In this document: positions 11,760-24,090 of the stretch, piece after piece
Layout of the letters: every line of letters begins with the position of its first letter
Numbering within the stretch: the first letter of the stretch is position 1
Source of the DNA: Epiperipatus broadwayi
Lineage: Eukaryota; Onychophora; Udeonychophora; Euonychophora; Peripatidae
Direction: 5' to 3'
Assembly (NCBI GenBank): GCA_028023455.1
Contig: JAQFVV010006848.1
Location: 122,001-186,000, forward strand
Length of the DNA stretch: 64,000 bases
Program-made: the position numbers and the translations under genes
Notes under the pieces: generated by a model
The model's input: the letters and a program-made list of their open reading frames with translations, nothing else
Database searches by the model: none
Told to the model about the DNA's origin: nothing

Positions 11760-12060
11760 GTTGTACAGACCTCATATTTCCCACTTATTTTAAGGAGAAA
11801 ATAGATTATAAACAAAAATTACGAATATATAAAATTTATTAAGCGTAAACAAATAATATTGTAATAACGTGAAAGATAAAGCATTCAACAGATACGCCTT
11901 AAACATGCTAACGTGACAGCCAATAAGATGCAATAATGACATCACATGGACCTCTCAATTCTCAAACACAAGTCAGAACTATAAGAAAAAGATGGACCCA
12001 TTTTCATCTATGCATCAATTAAACGTGAATAGTAAATTTCTTTTATAACAGTTACAAATC
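11760..12060. repeat. Insert in block A with an inverted relative at 48.5 kb
   Basis: Block B lacks this stretch: its text passes from 'ttttatggataaac' to 'tatggttt' without it. Inside, 'aacacaagtcagaacta' and 'gaaaaagatgg' (11966-11995) reappear as the reverse complement near 48.53-48.59 kb, and 'gacagccaataagatg' near 11914 is matched inverted near 48.61 kb. It is an interspersed repeat of unknown class. The ends could not be fixed and no target duplication was found. Confidence 0.6.
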
Positions 12061-13890
12061 ATACTTTATGGTTTGAAATATTTATTGAACGTCAGGTTTT
12101 TAGTACAAATTAGCAAGCAGATCTCATTACATAATTCACAGATATATTTTAAAATTGAATATTTTCGTTGTAATAATGAAAATACTTTTTAAAATTCTCT
12201 TTAAATAATATGTAAAAGTATAGGGAAAATCTTTTAATATTTCAATATTTCCCTGCTGATATAAGAAATCAGTGCTGCCATCTGTATTCAATTTAATTTT
12301 AAAATAATTTGTAATTTTACCAACAAGATGCTGACCAATACATCAAAGCGAGAGAAACCAATAAGTTCTTATTTACTTCCATTTAGCATCCATTAATTTT
12401 ATGCGGCTATGATTTTTGGATTTCTTAAAAGTAATGTTTAAAATTTGCTAACTTATTTTCTTTAAGGGCAGATTTAATGATTCTATATATAACTTTAAAA
12501 TCTCTAGATAAATATATTTAGTACTGATTCTGAAAGTAGTGGTTTGATTATAATTTTGACATTTATTACTGTTATTTTTTTTTCTTTTTAGCAAACTGCG
12601 TTCATCAGACCATCACCCCTTCTTTCGTACTTTGAATAATTACTTGAAAAACTTTTGAACTATTCAATTATTGTATTGTTTAAATTTTTATTTTTGAAAT
12701 TGCTGTTTTAAAAATAGTCAGAACCCAAAGTGAAAGCTAGTATTTTTAAAATGTATATAAATTCAAATACATTAAATCATGATCATTATTTACAACCATG
12801 ATCAATTCATTAAAGTTCTTTCTAATATTAATCCACTTGACCTCCTATATATTGCACATTTTCCACATTGCACCATCAAACTTTTTTTATTTTATTTACT
12901 GCTGTCATACACGGTCTTTACCTATAACATTTACAAACAATTAAATCCAATTTAAACTTCAGTTACCCTATGACCAATTGTTATAGGAATATACCCAAAC
13001 TAGTTTCATATGAATTTCTTAATTCTTCTACTATTATCAATGGTACCCTATTTGCTTTACCACTCTTGTGTATTCTTGTTAAATGTCTTCTTATTACTCC
13101 TAATATTCGTATCTCTATATTTTGGTGAATGGTATGAGAACTCTGTGTTAGCCTTCTGTTAAGTAACCAAATCTCAAATCCGTATACAGAAAATAGATAA
13201 ATACATATATCAAAACCTTATTTACCCTGCCTCTAGGCCTTTTTTATTTACCTGGATGAGTCAGCAACCACATTGTTGAAAGTAGAAAATAATAAATATA
13301 ACATTTACTTTATTATTTCCATATTTGTTACCAAAATATTTATGAAGGATGCGTTATCTAAGTTAGTGTTTCCAACCAGAAAGAAAGAAATATAATTTGA
13401 ATATTATGCAAAATTTGGTAAAACGAGTTTAACATATTTAGACTCAAAGTTGCTGTGAGGTTTTACAGAGTAAACATTAGTAACAAAGCTGTGGATATTT
13501 TTTCTTTTTGTCTCTTTCATGGTCTCTTTGTAAAAGATTTAATTCAACAATAACAATGCTTAAACTGTTCTTCATGAAAGAACATGTGGGTGGGGCAAAG
13601 TGAATGAGGGTTTTTGGCTAGCATTTATTATTGGGACGTTTTTTCTCCCAATTTGTAAGAAAATTAACTTAGCAATGAGAATAATCAAAATCATAATCTG
13701 AATAGTCATAGAATTGTAACAAACGAATTGAGAAGGATTTTTTTTGAAATAAAATCAAGAAATGCAAAGTAAAATTGAAACATTTTTTTCACTCCCATCA
13801 ACAGTTGCAATAACTAGGATGAATATTCTGGATAAAAAATTTTTAGAAATTGTTTGGATGCAAAATTCTAGCATTCAATTTCTTCATGGG

Positions 13891-13915
<25 letters not shown>
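13891..13915. repeat. (TA)n microsatellite at the left RTE junction
   Basis: A run of alternating T and A marks the point where block A stops matching block B and the RTE sequence begins. Confidence 0.9.
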
Positions 13916-13921
<6 letters not shown>

Positions 13922-14043
13922 TGTATCAGACAGAGTGGCAAGATTAGTTATACAACTTAATAGCGGATACCAAATGCAGATAATTCAGGTTTATGCCCCA
14001 ACAAGTTCTCATAGTGATGAAGTAGTAGAATATTTTTATATGG

Positions 14044-14304
14044 ATGTACAAAAGGCTTTTGATCAGAGTAAACAACATTTTAAAAATTGTTATGGGAGAC
14101 TTTAATGCTAGAATTGGTAAACAAATGAAAGATGAAATTGCTGTAGGTAATTTTGGTTATGGTAATAGAAATGAGAGAGGACATAGACTTATGGAGTTTG
14201 CAGAAAAAGAAAAACTTTATATTATGAATTCTTTTTTTGAGAAAAATGTTAAAAGGAAGTGGACATGGAAGCATACAAATGAAGGTACAGCAGAATTGGA
14301 TTAG
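14044..14304 (+). pseudogene. RTE endonuclease fragment
   Basis: This is the central part of the exonuclease-endonuclease-phosphatase fold. It holds 'VMGDFNARIG' with the catalytic Asp/Asn pair, and 'NSFFEKN..RKWTWKH' followed by 'AELD', matching the 'F....TW..P...ID' stretch of RTE nucleases. The frame closes at a TAG where a Phe or Tyr codon is expected ('ELD-stop-ILTN'). Read-through then reaches the conserved 'GSDHQL' motif. The nuclease targeted the genome for insertion; this copy cannot. Confidence 0.85.
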
Positions 14305-15019
14305 ATTTTGACTAACATGAAATACATATTTCAAGATTGTAATGTTCTTAATAAATTCAACACAGGAAGTGATCATCAATTAGTAAGATGTAAGATCCGT
14401 GTTAATGCAAAACTAGAGAGACAAAAATTATTATGAAAAACAATATTTACAGTTGATATTTCTAATCTTCAGAAACATTCTAATGAATTTAAATTAAAAC
14501 TTACAAATCGGTTTCAAGCATTAGTATATTTTGAACATGATTCAGATTTAAATGAAATTAATATGAAAATAACTGATACACTTTTAAAAACTGCAACAAA
14601 GATAGCTGGTAGAAAAAAGCAGCAATTGACCAATAAAATTTCTACTGAGACTAGAGAATTTATGAAAAAAAGAAGGAAATATGAAGGTTTATAAAAATGA
14701 TGCATTAAAAAGGATTGAATATCTCGAATTTTGTAAAATGGTGCGGAGAATAGTTGGAAATGATATAAGAAAGTATAACTGTGAACTAGCAAAAAAAAAC
14801 TGTAGAAGAGAATAAAAGTCTCAAGAGTATAAAACAACATTTTGGTAGAGTATAAAACAACATTTTGGTATTGGTAGGAAATTTATATCTGCAATAAGAA
14901 AAAAAGATGGAATTATTACTAAAAAGAGAGATGACATCATAAAATGGGTAGAAGACTTTTATCCAGAATTATATAATAATAAAGAACAAGTATCTCCTAT
15001 ATCTATTACATCTTCCGAA

Positions 15020-15223
15020 TTGCCCAGAATTTTAAATGAAGAAGTGAGACATGCAATTAAATGTATGAAGAAAGGAAAGGCTCCAGGTAATGATGGAATT
15101 ATAATTGATATATTAAAAGAAGCAGATGAAGATGTACCAGATGATTGGAAGAATGCAGTATTAATATTAATATTTAAAAAAGGTGATGAAGAAGATATTA
15201 AAAATTACAGAATGCAGTATTAA
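15020..15223 (+). pseudogene. RTE RT fingers fragment
   Basis: Contains '[16 protein letters not shown]' and '[15 protein letters not shown]', the early RT region. A tandem duplication of about 57 bases (the text starting 'aatgcagtattaatattaat' occurs twice, at about 15153 and 15211) shifts the frame and truncates it. The following 'YRPISLLSVLNKMFTKII' appears only after that duplication, in another frame. Confidence 0.8.
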
Positions 15224-15415
15224 TATTAATATTTAAAAAAGGTGATCTTTAAAGAAGATATTAAAAATTACAGACCTATCAGCCTTTTATCAGTTTTAAA
15301 CAAAATGTTTACCAAGATAATTACAACTCGTCTACAGAGAACATTGGATTTTCACTAACCAAGAAAACAAGCTGGATTTAAAAGTGGTTTTAGTACAGTA
15401 GATCATATCCAGGTA

Positions 15416-16069
15416 TTGAGAGAAGTTATAGAAAGGAAAAATGAATATGAGTTGCCATTATGCTTTGGATTTGTAGATTATGAAAAGGCATTTGATTCTA
15501 TAAACATTTCTTCAGTGATTAAAGCATTGGATTATCAAGGTATAGATCCAGGATATTGTCATATTTTAAAGAATATTTATAAAAATGCAACAACAACAAT
15601 TAGATTACATAATGCTACTGGAAAAGTCAACATTGAGAAGGGTGTAAGACAGAGTGACTCTATATCTCCGAAACCTTCTACAGCAGTGCTGCAATAAGTA
15701 TTTTGTGGATTAAAATGGGAAGCTGAAGGAGTGAAAGTAAATGGAGATGATTTAAGTCATTTAGATTTTGCAGATGAGATAGTTGTTTTTGCAAATAATG
15801 CTTCAGAGCTGCAGAAAATGTTGCAGGAGTTATTAGATGAAAGTAGGAATATAGGATTAAAGATAAATGTTAAAAAGACTAAAGTAATGCTTAATGGATT
15901 TGCTCAAAGTATGAAAATAAAGATTGATTATGATGAGTTAGAAGCAGTTAACAGTTACACATATCTTGATCAAATGATTAATACATATGGAAACATAATG
16001 GATGATTTTAATAGTAGAATTAAACTTGGTTGGAGTGCTTTTGGTAGAAATAACTTGATACTAAATTGA
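15416..16069 (+). pseudogene. RTE RT palm and thumb, catalytic Asp changed
   Basis: Two abutting open frames carry 'VDYEKAFDSI', 'GVRQSDSISP' (normally GVRQGDS) and 'LDFADEIVVFANNA'. The palm motif FADD is here FADE, so the second catalytic Asp is Glu. In the sister copy at 31.7 kb the motif is 'DFADDVVVF', and 'GVRQGDSISP' is intact. A TAA in place of a Gln codon near 15695 separates the frames. This copy is inactive. Confidence 0.88.
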
Positions 16070-16072
16070 AAT

Positions 16073-16529
16073 ATGCCTATGTGTTTGAAAAGGAAGGTGT
16101 TTAATAAATGTGTTTTACCAGTTTTTACTTATGGATCTGAGACTTGGATACTTAATATAAGAGCAATACAGACCTCATACCACTCAAAAAAGTATGGAGA
16201 GATGCATGTTGGGAGTAACAAGAAGAGATCGAAAATGCAATATATGGGTAAGAGAACAGACAGGTGTTACTGACCTCATTGACAAAATTAAAAGACTGAA
16301 GTGGAGTTGGGCTGGACATATTGCTAGAAGAGATGATAATAGATGGACAATTGAAATCTTAAACTGGATTCCAAGAGATTGTAAAAGATGCAGAAAGAGA
16401 CCACATGTGAGATGGATGGATGAAATAAGAAAGTGTGCAAGGGTGATGTGGAGAAGAGAAGCTAAAGATCAGAGAAGATGGATTGAACTTGGAGAGACCT
16501 TTATTCTGCAATGGATTGATAATGGTTGA
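16073..16529 (+). pseudogene. RTE C-terminal domain
   Basis: Two overlapping frames carry the typical RTE tail: 'VLPVFTYGSETWIL', then, after a shift, 'MERCMLGVTRRDRK', 'KRLKWSWAGHIARRD' and 'RWIELGETFILQWID'. A one-base-type frameshift around 16170-16200 separates them. The element then ends in 'gatga' before the (TA)n tract. Confidence 0.88.

Positions 16530-16530
<1 letters not shown>

Positions 16531-16581
<51 letters not shown>
16531..16581. repeat. (TA)n microsatellite between RTE tail and satellite
   Basis: About 50 bases of alternating TA directly follow the short GAT-rich 3' tail of the RTE element. The tract probably grew from that tail. Confidence 0.95.
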
Positions 16582-16584
<3 letters not shown>

Positions 16585-18165
16585 CAATAGATGGCATTTT
16601 ACCAAAACACCGACCAAGCGTACATTTGTTACATAAACGACCAAAGAGTCAGAATTAACTATCTCTTTCATTTTGCTCACCCTCAGATCAGCTGATTTCA
16701 AGCTGATTTGCTATCATCAGTGAAGGACAGAACCAAAAAACTAGATCTAAATACTGACTCCAAGTGTTTATGCACAAAGTATCTATCAGCTTGCAAGCAT
16801 GAAATTTTTCAGACCGATAAAGTCTTCAAACTCAGCCTAACAAACTAGATAGCTATATGGGTCTGATCTCAGTTCAGTTTCTCCACATAGTCAAAGCCCC
16901 TGCAATCTATATCATTGCAGAAACCTTTAAAGGTACATTTATGAAAAACAAAAACAAGTTTTAATCATGCTAAACTTGCCGTTGCTTGTATTTATGATCA
17001 ATAGATGGCATTTTACCAAAAACACCGACCAAGCATACATTTGTTACATAAACGACCAAAGAATCAGAATTAACTATCTCTTTCATTTTGATCACCCTCA
17101 GATCAGCTGATTTCAAGCTGATTTGCTATTATCAGTGAAGGACAGAGCCAAGAAACTAGATCTAAACACTGACTCCAAGTGTTTATGCACAAAGTATCTA
17201 TCAGCTTGCAAGCATGAAATTTTTCAGACCGATAAAGTCTTCAAACTCAACCTAACAAACTAGATAGCTATATGGGTCTGATCTCAGTTCAGTTTCTCCA
17301 CATAGTCAAAGCCCCTGCAATCTATATCATTGCAGAAACCTTTAAAGGTACATTTATGAAAAACAAAAACAAGTTTTAATCATGCTAAACTTACCGTTGC
17401 TTGTATTTATGATCAATAGATGGTGTTTTACCAAAAACACTGACCAAAGAGTCAGAATTAACTATCTCTTTCATTTTGCTCACCCTCAGATCAGCTGATT
17501 TCAAGCTGATTTGCTATTATCAGTGAAGGACAGAGCCAAGAAACTAGATCTAAACATTGACTCCAAGTGTTTATGCACAAAGTATCTATCAGCTTGCAAG
17601 CATGAAATTTTTCAGACCGATAAAGTCTTCAAACTCAGCCTAACAAACTAGATAGCTATATGGGTCTGATCTCAGTTCAGTTTCTCCACACAGTCAAAGC
17701 CTCTGCAATCTATATCATTGCAGAAACCTTTAAAGGTACATTTATGAAAAACAAAAACAAGTTTTAATCATGCTAAACTTGCCGTCGCTTGTATTTATGA
17801 TGGCGTTTTACCAAAAACACCGACCAAGCATACGTTTGTTACATAAACGACCAAAGAGTCAGAATTAACTATCTCTTTCATTTTGATCACCCTCAGATCA
17901 GCTGATTTCAAGCTGATTTGCTATCATTAGTGAAGGACAGAGCCAAGAAACTAGATCTAAACATTGACTCCAAGTGTTTATGCACAAAGTATTTATCAGC
18001 TTGCAAGCATGAAATTTTTCAGACTGATAAAATCTTCAAACTCAACCTAACAAACTAGATAGTTATATGGGTCTGATCTCAGTTCAGTTTCTCCACATAG
18101 TCAAAGCCTCTGAAATCTATATCATTGCAGAAACCTTATATATATATGATCAATAGATGGCGTAT
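16582..18165 (+). repeat. Four-copy ~415-bp satellite array
   Basis: Monomers start with 'gatcaatagatgg' at 16582, 16996 and 17411. A fourth starts near 17795, where the first bases are lost. Copies are about 414, 415 and 385 bases, followed by a truncated last one. The third copy lacks about 33 bases around 'tacatttgttacataaac'. A stub of the start ('gatcaatagatggcg') recurs at 18148. Copies differ by only a few percent by eye, so the array is recent or homogenised. Each monomer contains a small inverted motif, 'cagctgatttcaagctg'. Older relatives sit at 0.84-1.39 kb. Confidence 0.95.
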
Positions 18166-19085
18166 TTATTTTATATATATATATATAACTTTTTAGTTTA
18201 CTATTCAATATTTTCAGTAGGGTTTTCTGCAGTGTTTCATCCAACTATGTAAAAGATTCATAGGGCTGAAACTCAGCATCAGCTTATCCCTATTGATATT
18301 CTTTCTTATTGTAGTTCTACAGAATGACATGCAAATCACAGGAGCTATGGCAGTCCCATGCCGTCCTGCTGCTGAAAAATGTGGCAGCAAAATAGCAATG
18401 CAGGCTATTATTTAGGTATTCTTCCAAGTCATTTGTACTCATTAACTTTGTCAGGGAAAAGGTTCATTTATTTGTGACACAATATAGGATAGGATAGACT
18501 ACATGTCTGAAGTTACTGCTATTTATCATATTCCATGCTGTGAAATTACTTATTCATAGATTACATTTTATGAGAGACTTAAAACCAGCTACCATAACTT
18601 TCACATCTGTCACTTTGTTTATATAAAATAATTTGCACCCATGACTTAATGAAGAAAAAAATATTTATAAATATTTTCACAGATTATTGTACACAAACAA
18701 TAACACATTTTAAGAATGATGTATCCATGTTCTTATGTTGATGTAATCATGTAGCTTTTCACGGTTTTGAGATTCATAAATATTAATAATTGCTATCCGG
18801 TGCAGAAATATGAAATGAAATGAATAAGAATTTTCAATAAAGAAACATCGATTAGTCATTCTACTTATGTTTTTTATAGAGAATAAATATAAGAAAATAG
18901 AACAGACTGAATCTATTATAATGAGTATCCTTCTTTTAAAAAAGTTGAAATTTAGTAAAGTTTTGTTCAATGCAAAGTATAAAAAAAATTGAAATGTAGC
19001 CATGGAATTGTCTGTAGGTCAGATAAGTAATAAGATTAAAAATAATTATTTCCCATATCTCGACAAATTTTACATTATTTAAAAT

Positions 19086-21480
19086 AATATAGTTGAAGTG
19101 ATAAATATATACACATTCAAATAACTAGAGTAAATTCCTCCGAAATCGTTAATTCAGCCATAAAACATTATTATGAAATACAATTACGGTAGACGTTGTT
19201 TATATATGTGTGTTTAATGAAAATTCAAGTTAAATATCGTAAACTCAGCTACAGACCAATATTCCCATATTCCCAAAAAATAATAATTTTTAAAAGTATT
19301 TTAATTTTGTCTCAACATTAGATAATAATTTGTAAAATTGTTTTTTTTTTTTTGTAATTTATTAAATAAAAAATTAATATAAATAAAAAAATGTTTTAAT
19401 ATATTAAAAAAAAACTTTAATTTTTCATTATAACAATTTTTTTATTTAGCTATGGTTGTTGACGCTTTCTAAAGTGATTTTGTTACTATGTGACCTACCT
19501 CACCTCCCGTTTTAGAATAGTTTTTCTCAACCTATTTCTAATGTACCCTGGAACTTAATCCCATAAGCTGATGTACATAAAAAGACATTTGTAGGAAGAA
19601 ATAAAAGGGTCAGTAAAAATAAGTTATTTCCAGTTAAAACATATGTAAAAAAAATTATCATTTTTTTTTTAAAATAAAAAAAACACAGTAGAAATCTATT
19701 TTCTCCCATATAAAATTTATATATTAAGAGTAATCTTTTTTTTAAAAAAAAAACAACAACAAAACAATAAAAGTACTTTTATTTTATATTTACTATAAGT
19801 AATACCATAATTTAAATTTAACATTTTATTTTTCAGCAACTTTTATTGCTATTAGTTTGTGATGAGTTAAAAATAATAAGAACTTGATAGTTTAATTAAA
19901 AACAATCTCAACAAAATATCTCTCAATCTGAGATATTCTATTGGAAATTACAGTATTAACAACATTCATAAGCTAGAGCTGTTCCAAACGTGATCCACGA
20001 TCAACATGGAATACTGATTAGGATTTGTGTCGCGTACCTAGTTTGACCTTTTAGGATACAAATAAAATAATTTGACTCAAATGCCCATTAGATATTTCAA
20101 TCCTATTACTAATCAATAATTTTGATGTTGATATATTTTAGGATGTTTTTACATTAATATATATTTATGCATTTTTCAATATATGTCAAAAAAGTGGTCT
20201 TTAAAGATTGTCATACATTGCATAGTTCTAAGCATTAACACCAGGTGTGTGTATGATTAATGCACAATTAATTCTGTTCAGACATAGTTTATCTGCAATT
20301 AATAATAGGACGTCCAATAATTTGTTATGTACAGTTTATTTCTATTTTGGATATAACTAGGGCCAGTTCAAAGGTGTGTTACAACACAAAGCTACAGGTT
20401 TGCAGGAGCTAAGTCTGTTGTGAAAATCAACAAATAAATCCAAAATATTTTACTAGTTGGTAAATCACACTATGGTTTCTTTTTGTATTTGCAAAAACTT
20501 TGTAATTTATGGATACTTTAATGACAATCACAGCATTTAAAACAATTATAGACACATTGGTTGTGAGGTGACAGATTTTTTCAGTAACATTGTATATATT
20601 TAAATGTTTTGCAATGTTCTGGCTATGTTAATGTGAAATGAGAATAATAAATAACTAATAATTTATATATTTGAGTAAATAAAATAAAACACACATAATA
20701 AAAACTTTTCTTGAACATCAAGTGATAGAATTTGAAAACAATAATAAAAGCCTACCAGCAAATTATAAAACTGATATAAAGTTTTAATACATGTTTGAAT
20801 ACATTGGGTTTTTAATATTTATAAATATTTGCCTAAAGGATCTCAAGAGACTTCTTTGCATTGTTTTCAAAGCAGTGGACCACATAGTAAAAGAAATAAG
20901 AGCTGAACATTTTTTCATAGAAAATATTTTATGAAAATAATTGCTACTAACAAAGGTCATTGCATCCATTTTGGGCAACATATTTTGCCTCTCTTGGAAA
21001 TCATAACCTATAGGTTGTGAATCCATGATTTAGAGAAATTTATAGAGATTGAATATAAGAATTTATTTTATCTTAGCCTTTTCATTCACACAAATAAATT
21101 TCTTTTAACACACCATATATTTGCTCTAAGCATAAATTTAATGAGTAAAGAAAAGAAAATGATTTGAACCCACACAGATGACTATATTACAACTCTTGTA
21201 TCTAGGGTAATATGGCGAATTTTGACCATTATCTGTACATTAGATACAAAGCTTTAAGAATAATTGTAATTGTTATTAAAGTGTTTACATAAAAGATATT
21301 TATGTTTGTGTTATTTTATAATGAATATCTTTTATTTTTATATTTTTATTTAAGCAAAGAGTTTGAATATTTCAGTCACATGATAAGTTTGATCTTAAGG
21401 TAAGTTGCTCTTATGTCTACATATATTAGGCATTCATTCAACAATTACATAGTATAATAATTCATTTAAAAGACTCTTTA
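19086..21480. other. Unassigned DNA between blocks A and B
   Basis: Very AT-rich, with poly-A and poly-T runs (19.34-19.45 and 19.74 kb). The minus-strand frame at 20784-21026 (80 codons) starts 'MDSQPIGYDFQERQ' but matches no family I know and is probably chance. No repeat boundary was found. Confidence 0.45.
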
Positions 21481-21484
21481 TAAT

Positions 21485-23110
21485 GTAATGGTATACATAT
21501 GACATTACATTACTTTAAAATTAAAATAAAAGGGGAAAATGAATCGTAAATAAAATTCATTTATTAAAAACGTAAACAAAAATTAAAATAGTTATTTTAA
21601 CATATATATAATCGCACAGATGGAAAACTATTTTTTAAAAAAGTATTTAAAATTAAGTTAATGTAAAAAACTAAAGATAAATATTAATATTTTTTGTTAA
21701 AAGTAATATAAAAGAAAACAGAAACAAATGTTAATTAGTTTCTATTTAAAACAATCATGTTTAAATCTTAGTGAATGAAATGATTGTTCTATTAATTGAT
21801 TTTAAAGCAAACAAGCACTTGGGCACTTTGTAATGTAAAAGTCAGATAAGAGATAATAAATTAAAGATTATGTGTTTCCCACTCTGGAAGAGATCAACCA
21901 GGCACAGGCCAGAAAAGAAAACATCAGGACCAATAAGAACAAATGATGTCATGTCATGTGCCATGTGCAATCGATCTGGAGAATTTCTGATAAGGGAGGC
22001 TATAAAATTATAAAAGATGGAAATATCAAATTATTATTACCTTTTTACTTACTTACAAAATGAAATAACTGTTCATTCTTGAACTGCATTGCAGACCCTG
22101 AAATATAAGGGTCTCACCAAGAATTAATTTCCCGTTATGCACTAGTTGAGATGACCTCCAAATTGATGATTACTGAAAGGCAACAAACAATGGACTGGTC
22201 TTCCCAGAAATTATATAAATATTAAATGGACTATGGCTGGATGGGTGAGACATATTATGGACAAGATAGATTTCAAATAAATCTACCATGTGGAAAGTAT
22301 GAACTTTTGTTTATCGAAATTGAAATAGGAACTTTAAAAAATGTAAAAATAATTAAAAAAATTTCAAATACATTAATCTCTAAAAAAATCTCTCATCTGA
22401 TTGAGTGTAAATTTAAAGTAGTCATATTCTACCAATATGTTTGCTAATCAATCATCATTTCCCTTTTTATTTTTTTCTTATGCATTAAACTAAATTATTA
22501 ACTTGTATTAAATTTACATTGGGTGTAGATGGCTGCATACATTCGTTATGTTTATGTTAGTGTAAGGGGGTTAGTTTCAGGCTGTTTGTTTGTAGTTAAA
22601 TCAATCTTGGTGGAGGGATTATGGGTGTTTCATGTAAATGTAAAATGAAGTGTGCTAGTATACTGAGCTTAGTATCTTATTTAAATACATGGCCCAAAAA
22701 TGTAGCCATCATGTTGCCAATAGAAACAGATGTATTCCCTGCACCATGTATTCTTCTTGCTCTATGGATTGGGACTATAAGACAATAAGGACCACTCTCT
22801 CTCCATACAGAGTGTTTCATATTTTTCATATTAAATGATTACTTAACTCACCTGACAGATTCACATTCCTGTTCTGGACGAGGATCATTCTTCCTTAAAT
22901 AATATCATGCTGCAAAATCACATTCCAGCAAGTATGGTTTTATGCTGATGTCTTATGTTGTATTGATCACATCAATATATCATCAAGCTGGCTTTGGTTT
23001 AACTGTGAACTTATAGCCTGAAGTTAAAAGAGTATAGTTAATGAAGCACATAGTCTATGTAGCCTATCTATGTCTAACATTCTAATATATTAAATTGTAT
23101 AAAGTGTCCA
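21485..23110 (+). repeat. Block B, left part
   Basis: Collinear with 5.64-10.1 kb but shorter. It begins 'atggtatacatatgacatt', crosses the point where the 1.2-kb TIR element sits in block A with no insert, and ends near 'gcctatctatgtctaacattc' at the position equivalent to 10.07 kb. The shared text 'gaaagtatgaactttt' occurs at 7602 and 22292. Internal deletions relative to block A total more than 1 kb. A 73-codon frame at 22226-22447 has no partner in block A and is not called a gene. Confidence 0.8.
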
Positions 23111-23184
23111 TCAGTGTGAACTTACCATGGTATCAACTGTAAATTTAAAAATAATAATAATAAAACCTAAAGCAATATTGAAAA

Positions 23185-23288
23185 ATTTATTCCTCAAATT
23201 TATTTATATATATATATAAATAAATGTTTTGTGTGAAAAATTTACTTTCAAATTTATTTATATATATATATAAATAAATGTTTTGTGT
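23185..23288 (+). repeat. Two-copy ~51-bp tandem duplication
   Basis: 'aaatttatttatatatatat' and 'aaataaatgttttgtgtga' occur twice in immediate succession with almost no change. It is recent, of slippage type. Confidence 0.9.
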
Positions 23289-23289
23289 G

Positions 23290-24085
23290 ATTATTACTGG
23301 CAGTGGCTTATTTTATCTTTTTTCTTTATTAAAAATATGTTTAAGAATTTATATCATTAAATCTCAGCTACTTTATGAGCTAGTGACTGGGGCATATTGG
23401 TCAAAGAAATTTGGAATCTTAACAAGAAGTATCTGTCTACAATATAATTTTTCCAGTTTCAAATGGCTTGGTGGCACTCTGTACAGCAGATAGAGTAAGA
23501 GTCAATTGCCCAACTGTTATAATAAATACTTTTAAATTAACTGCAAAACTATAGAAGATATTATTCAATGTAAATCCTTCAATGACTCCACCAGACTATG
23601 GTTTAAAAGCAAGCCAACTTCTTTATATGCCTATCTATGCCTAACAGGAATTCTTCACTTTTATATTTTACTTATTAATACTTTGGAAAAATATTGCAAA
23701 AATCTTTACATTTTCCAAATTTTCCCAGCCAATATAACTTATTTGTGTAGACATCTGTCATCACTTAAAAAAACAGTATAAACATTCTGAATAAAGGCAC
23801 CCTCTAAGCATCTGTAAAGCCAAATGTCTATGATTTTTCTGGATTCTGACTGTGAATATATGCATGTTTATAAATAGGAGAATAAAGATGATCAATAAAA
23901 TCTGGTTTCTCTTAAATTCACCATCCATTGTTATATTTCAAGTGATAATTGAGTGGATTTTGGAGGTATGCAAAAATTACAATTTGTTTACCAAAGCACA
24001 ATGTCTTTATGGATGGTAATATATCCAGGGCAGTGCAGACTGTTGGCATCTGGATAATTATATTTTTAAAAAAAAAAAATAACAA
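23290..24085. other. Unassigned DNA
   Basis: One 71-codon frame (23278-23493) runs out of the tandem duplication and shows no family motif. The rest has no visible structure apart from a poly-A run near 24068. Confidence 0.45.
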
Positions 24086-24090
24086 AGCTT

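Larger units (their letters stand above)
13916..16534 (+). mobile_element. RTE-type LINE, 5'-truncated, dead
   Basis: RTE elements encode an AP-like endonuclease followed by a reverse transcriptase and move by target-primed reverse transcription. Pieces appear in order on the plus strand: endonuclease motifs 'QVYAPT' near 13987, 'GDFNAR' near 14095 and 'GSDHQL' near 14370; RT motifs 'KAPGNDGI' near 15080, 'DYEKAFDSI' near 15477, 'GVRQSDSISP' near 15640 and 'FADE' near 15767; and the C-terminal 'WSWAGHI' near 16303. The first part of the endonuclease is absent. Several stops and frameshifts break the frame. The 3' end reads 'ggttgatga' and then (TA)n. Block B shows the same site without the insert near 37.97 kb. 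Confidence 0.92.
5637..19085 (+). repeat. Block A: first copy of a multi-kb repeated unit
   Basis: Once the insertions at 5863-7081 and about 13.9-18.19 kb are set aside, this stretch is collinear with two later segments in the same orientation. The part from 5.64 to 10.1 kb matches 21.49-23.11 kb: 'tggtatacatatg' at both starts, 'gggtgtagatggctgcata' near 9279 and 22518, and 'ggtggagggat' near 9612. The part from 10.1 to 19.1 kb matches 32.8-38.9 kb: 'ctcagtgatg'-type non-coding text, 'gagatccagctcttcttca' at 10374 and 33073, and 'cttctgttaagtaac' at 13154 and 37160. No coding function is visible in the bulk of it. Confidence 0.85.

Noticed and set aside
14080-14379. Minus-strand open frames over the RTE elements (also 14514-14840, 31979-32239, 32104-32424)
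   Set aside because: Shadows of the RTE coding strand, with no motif of their own.
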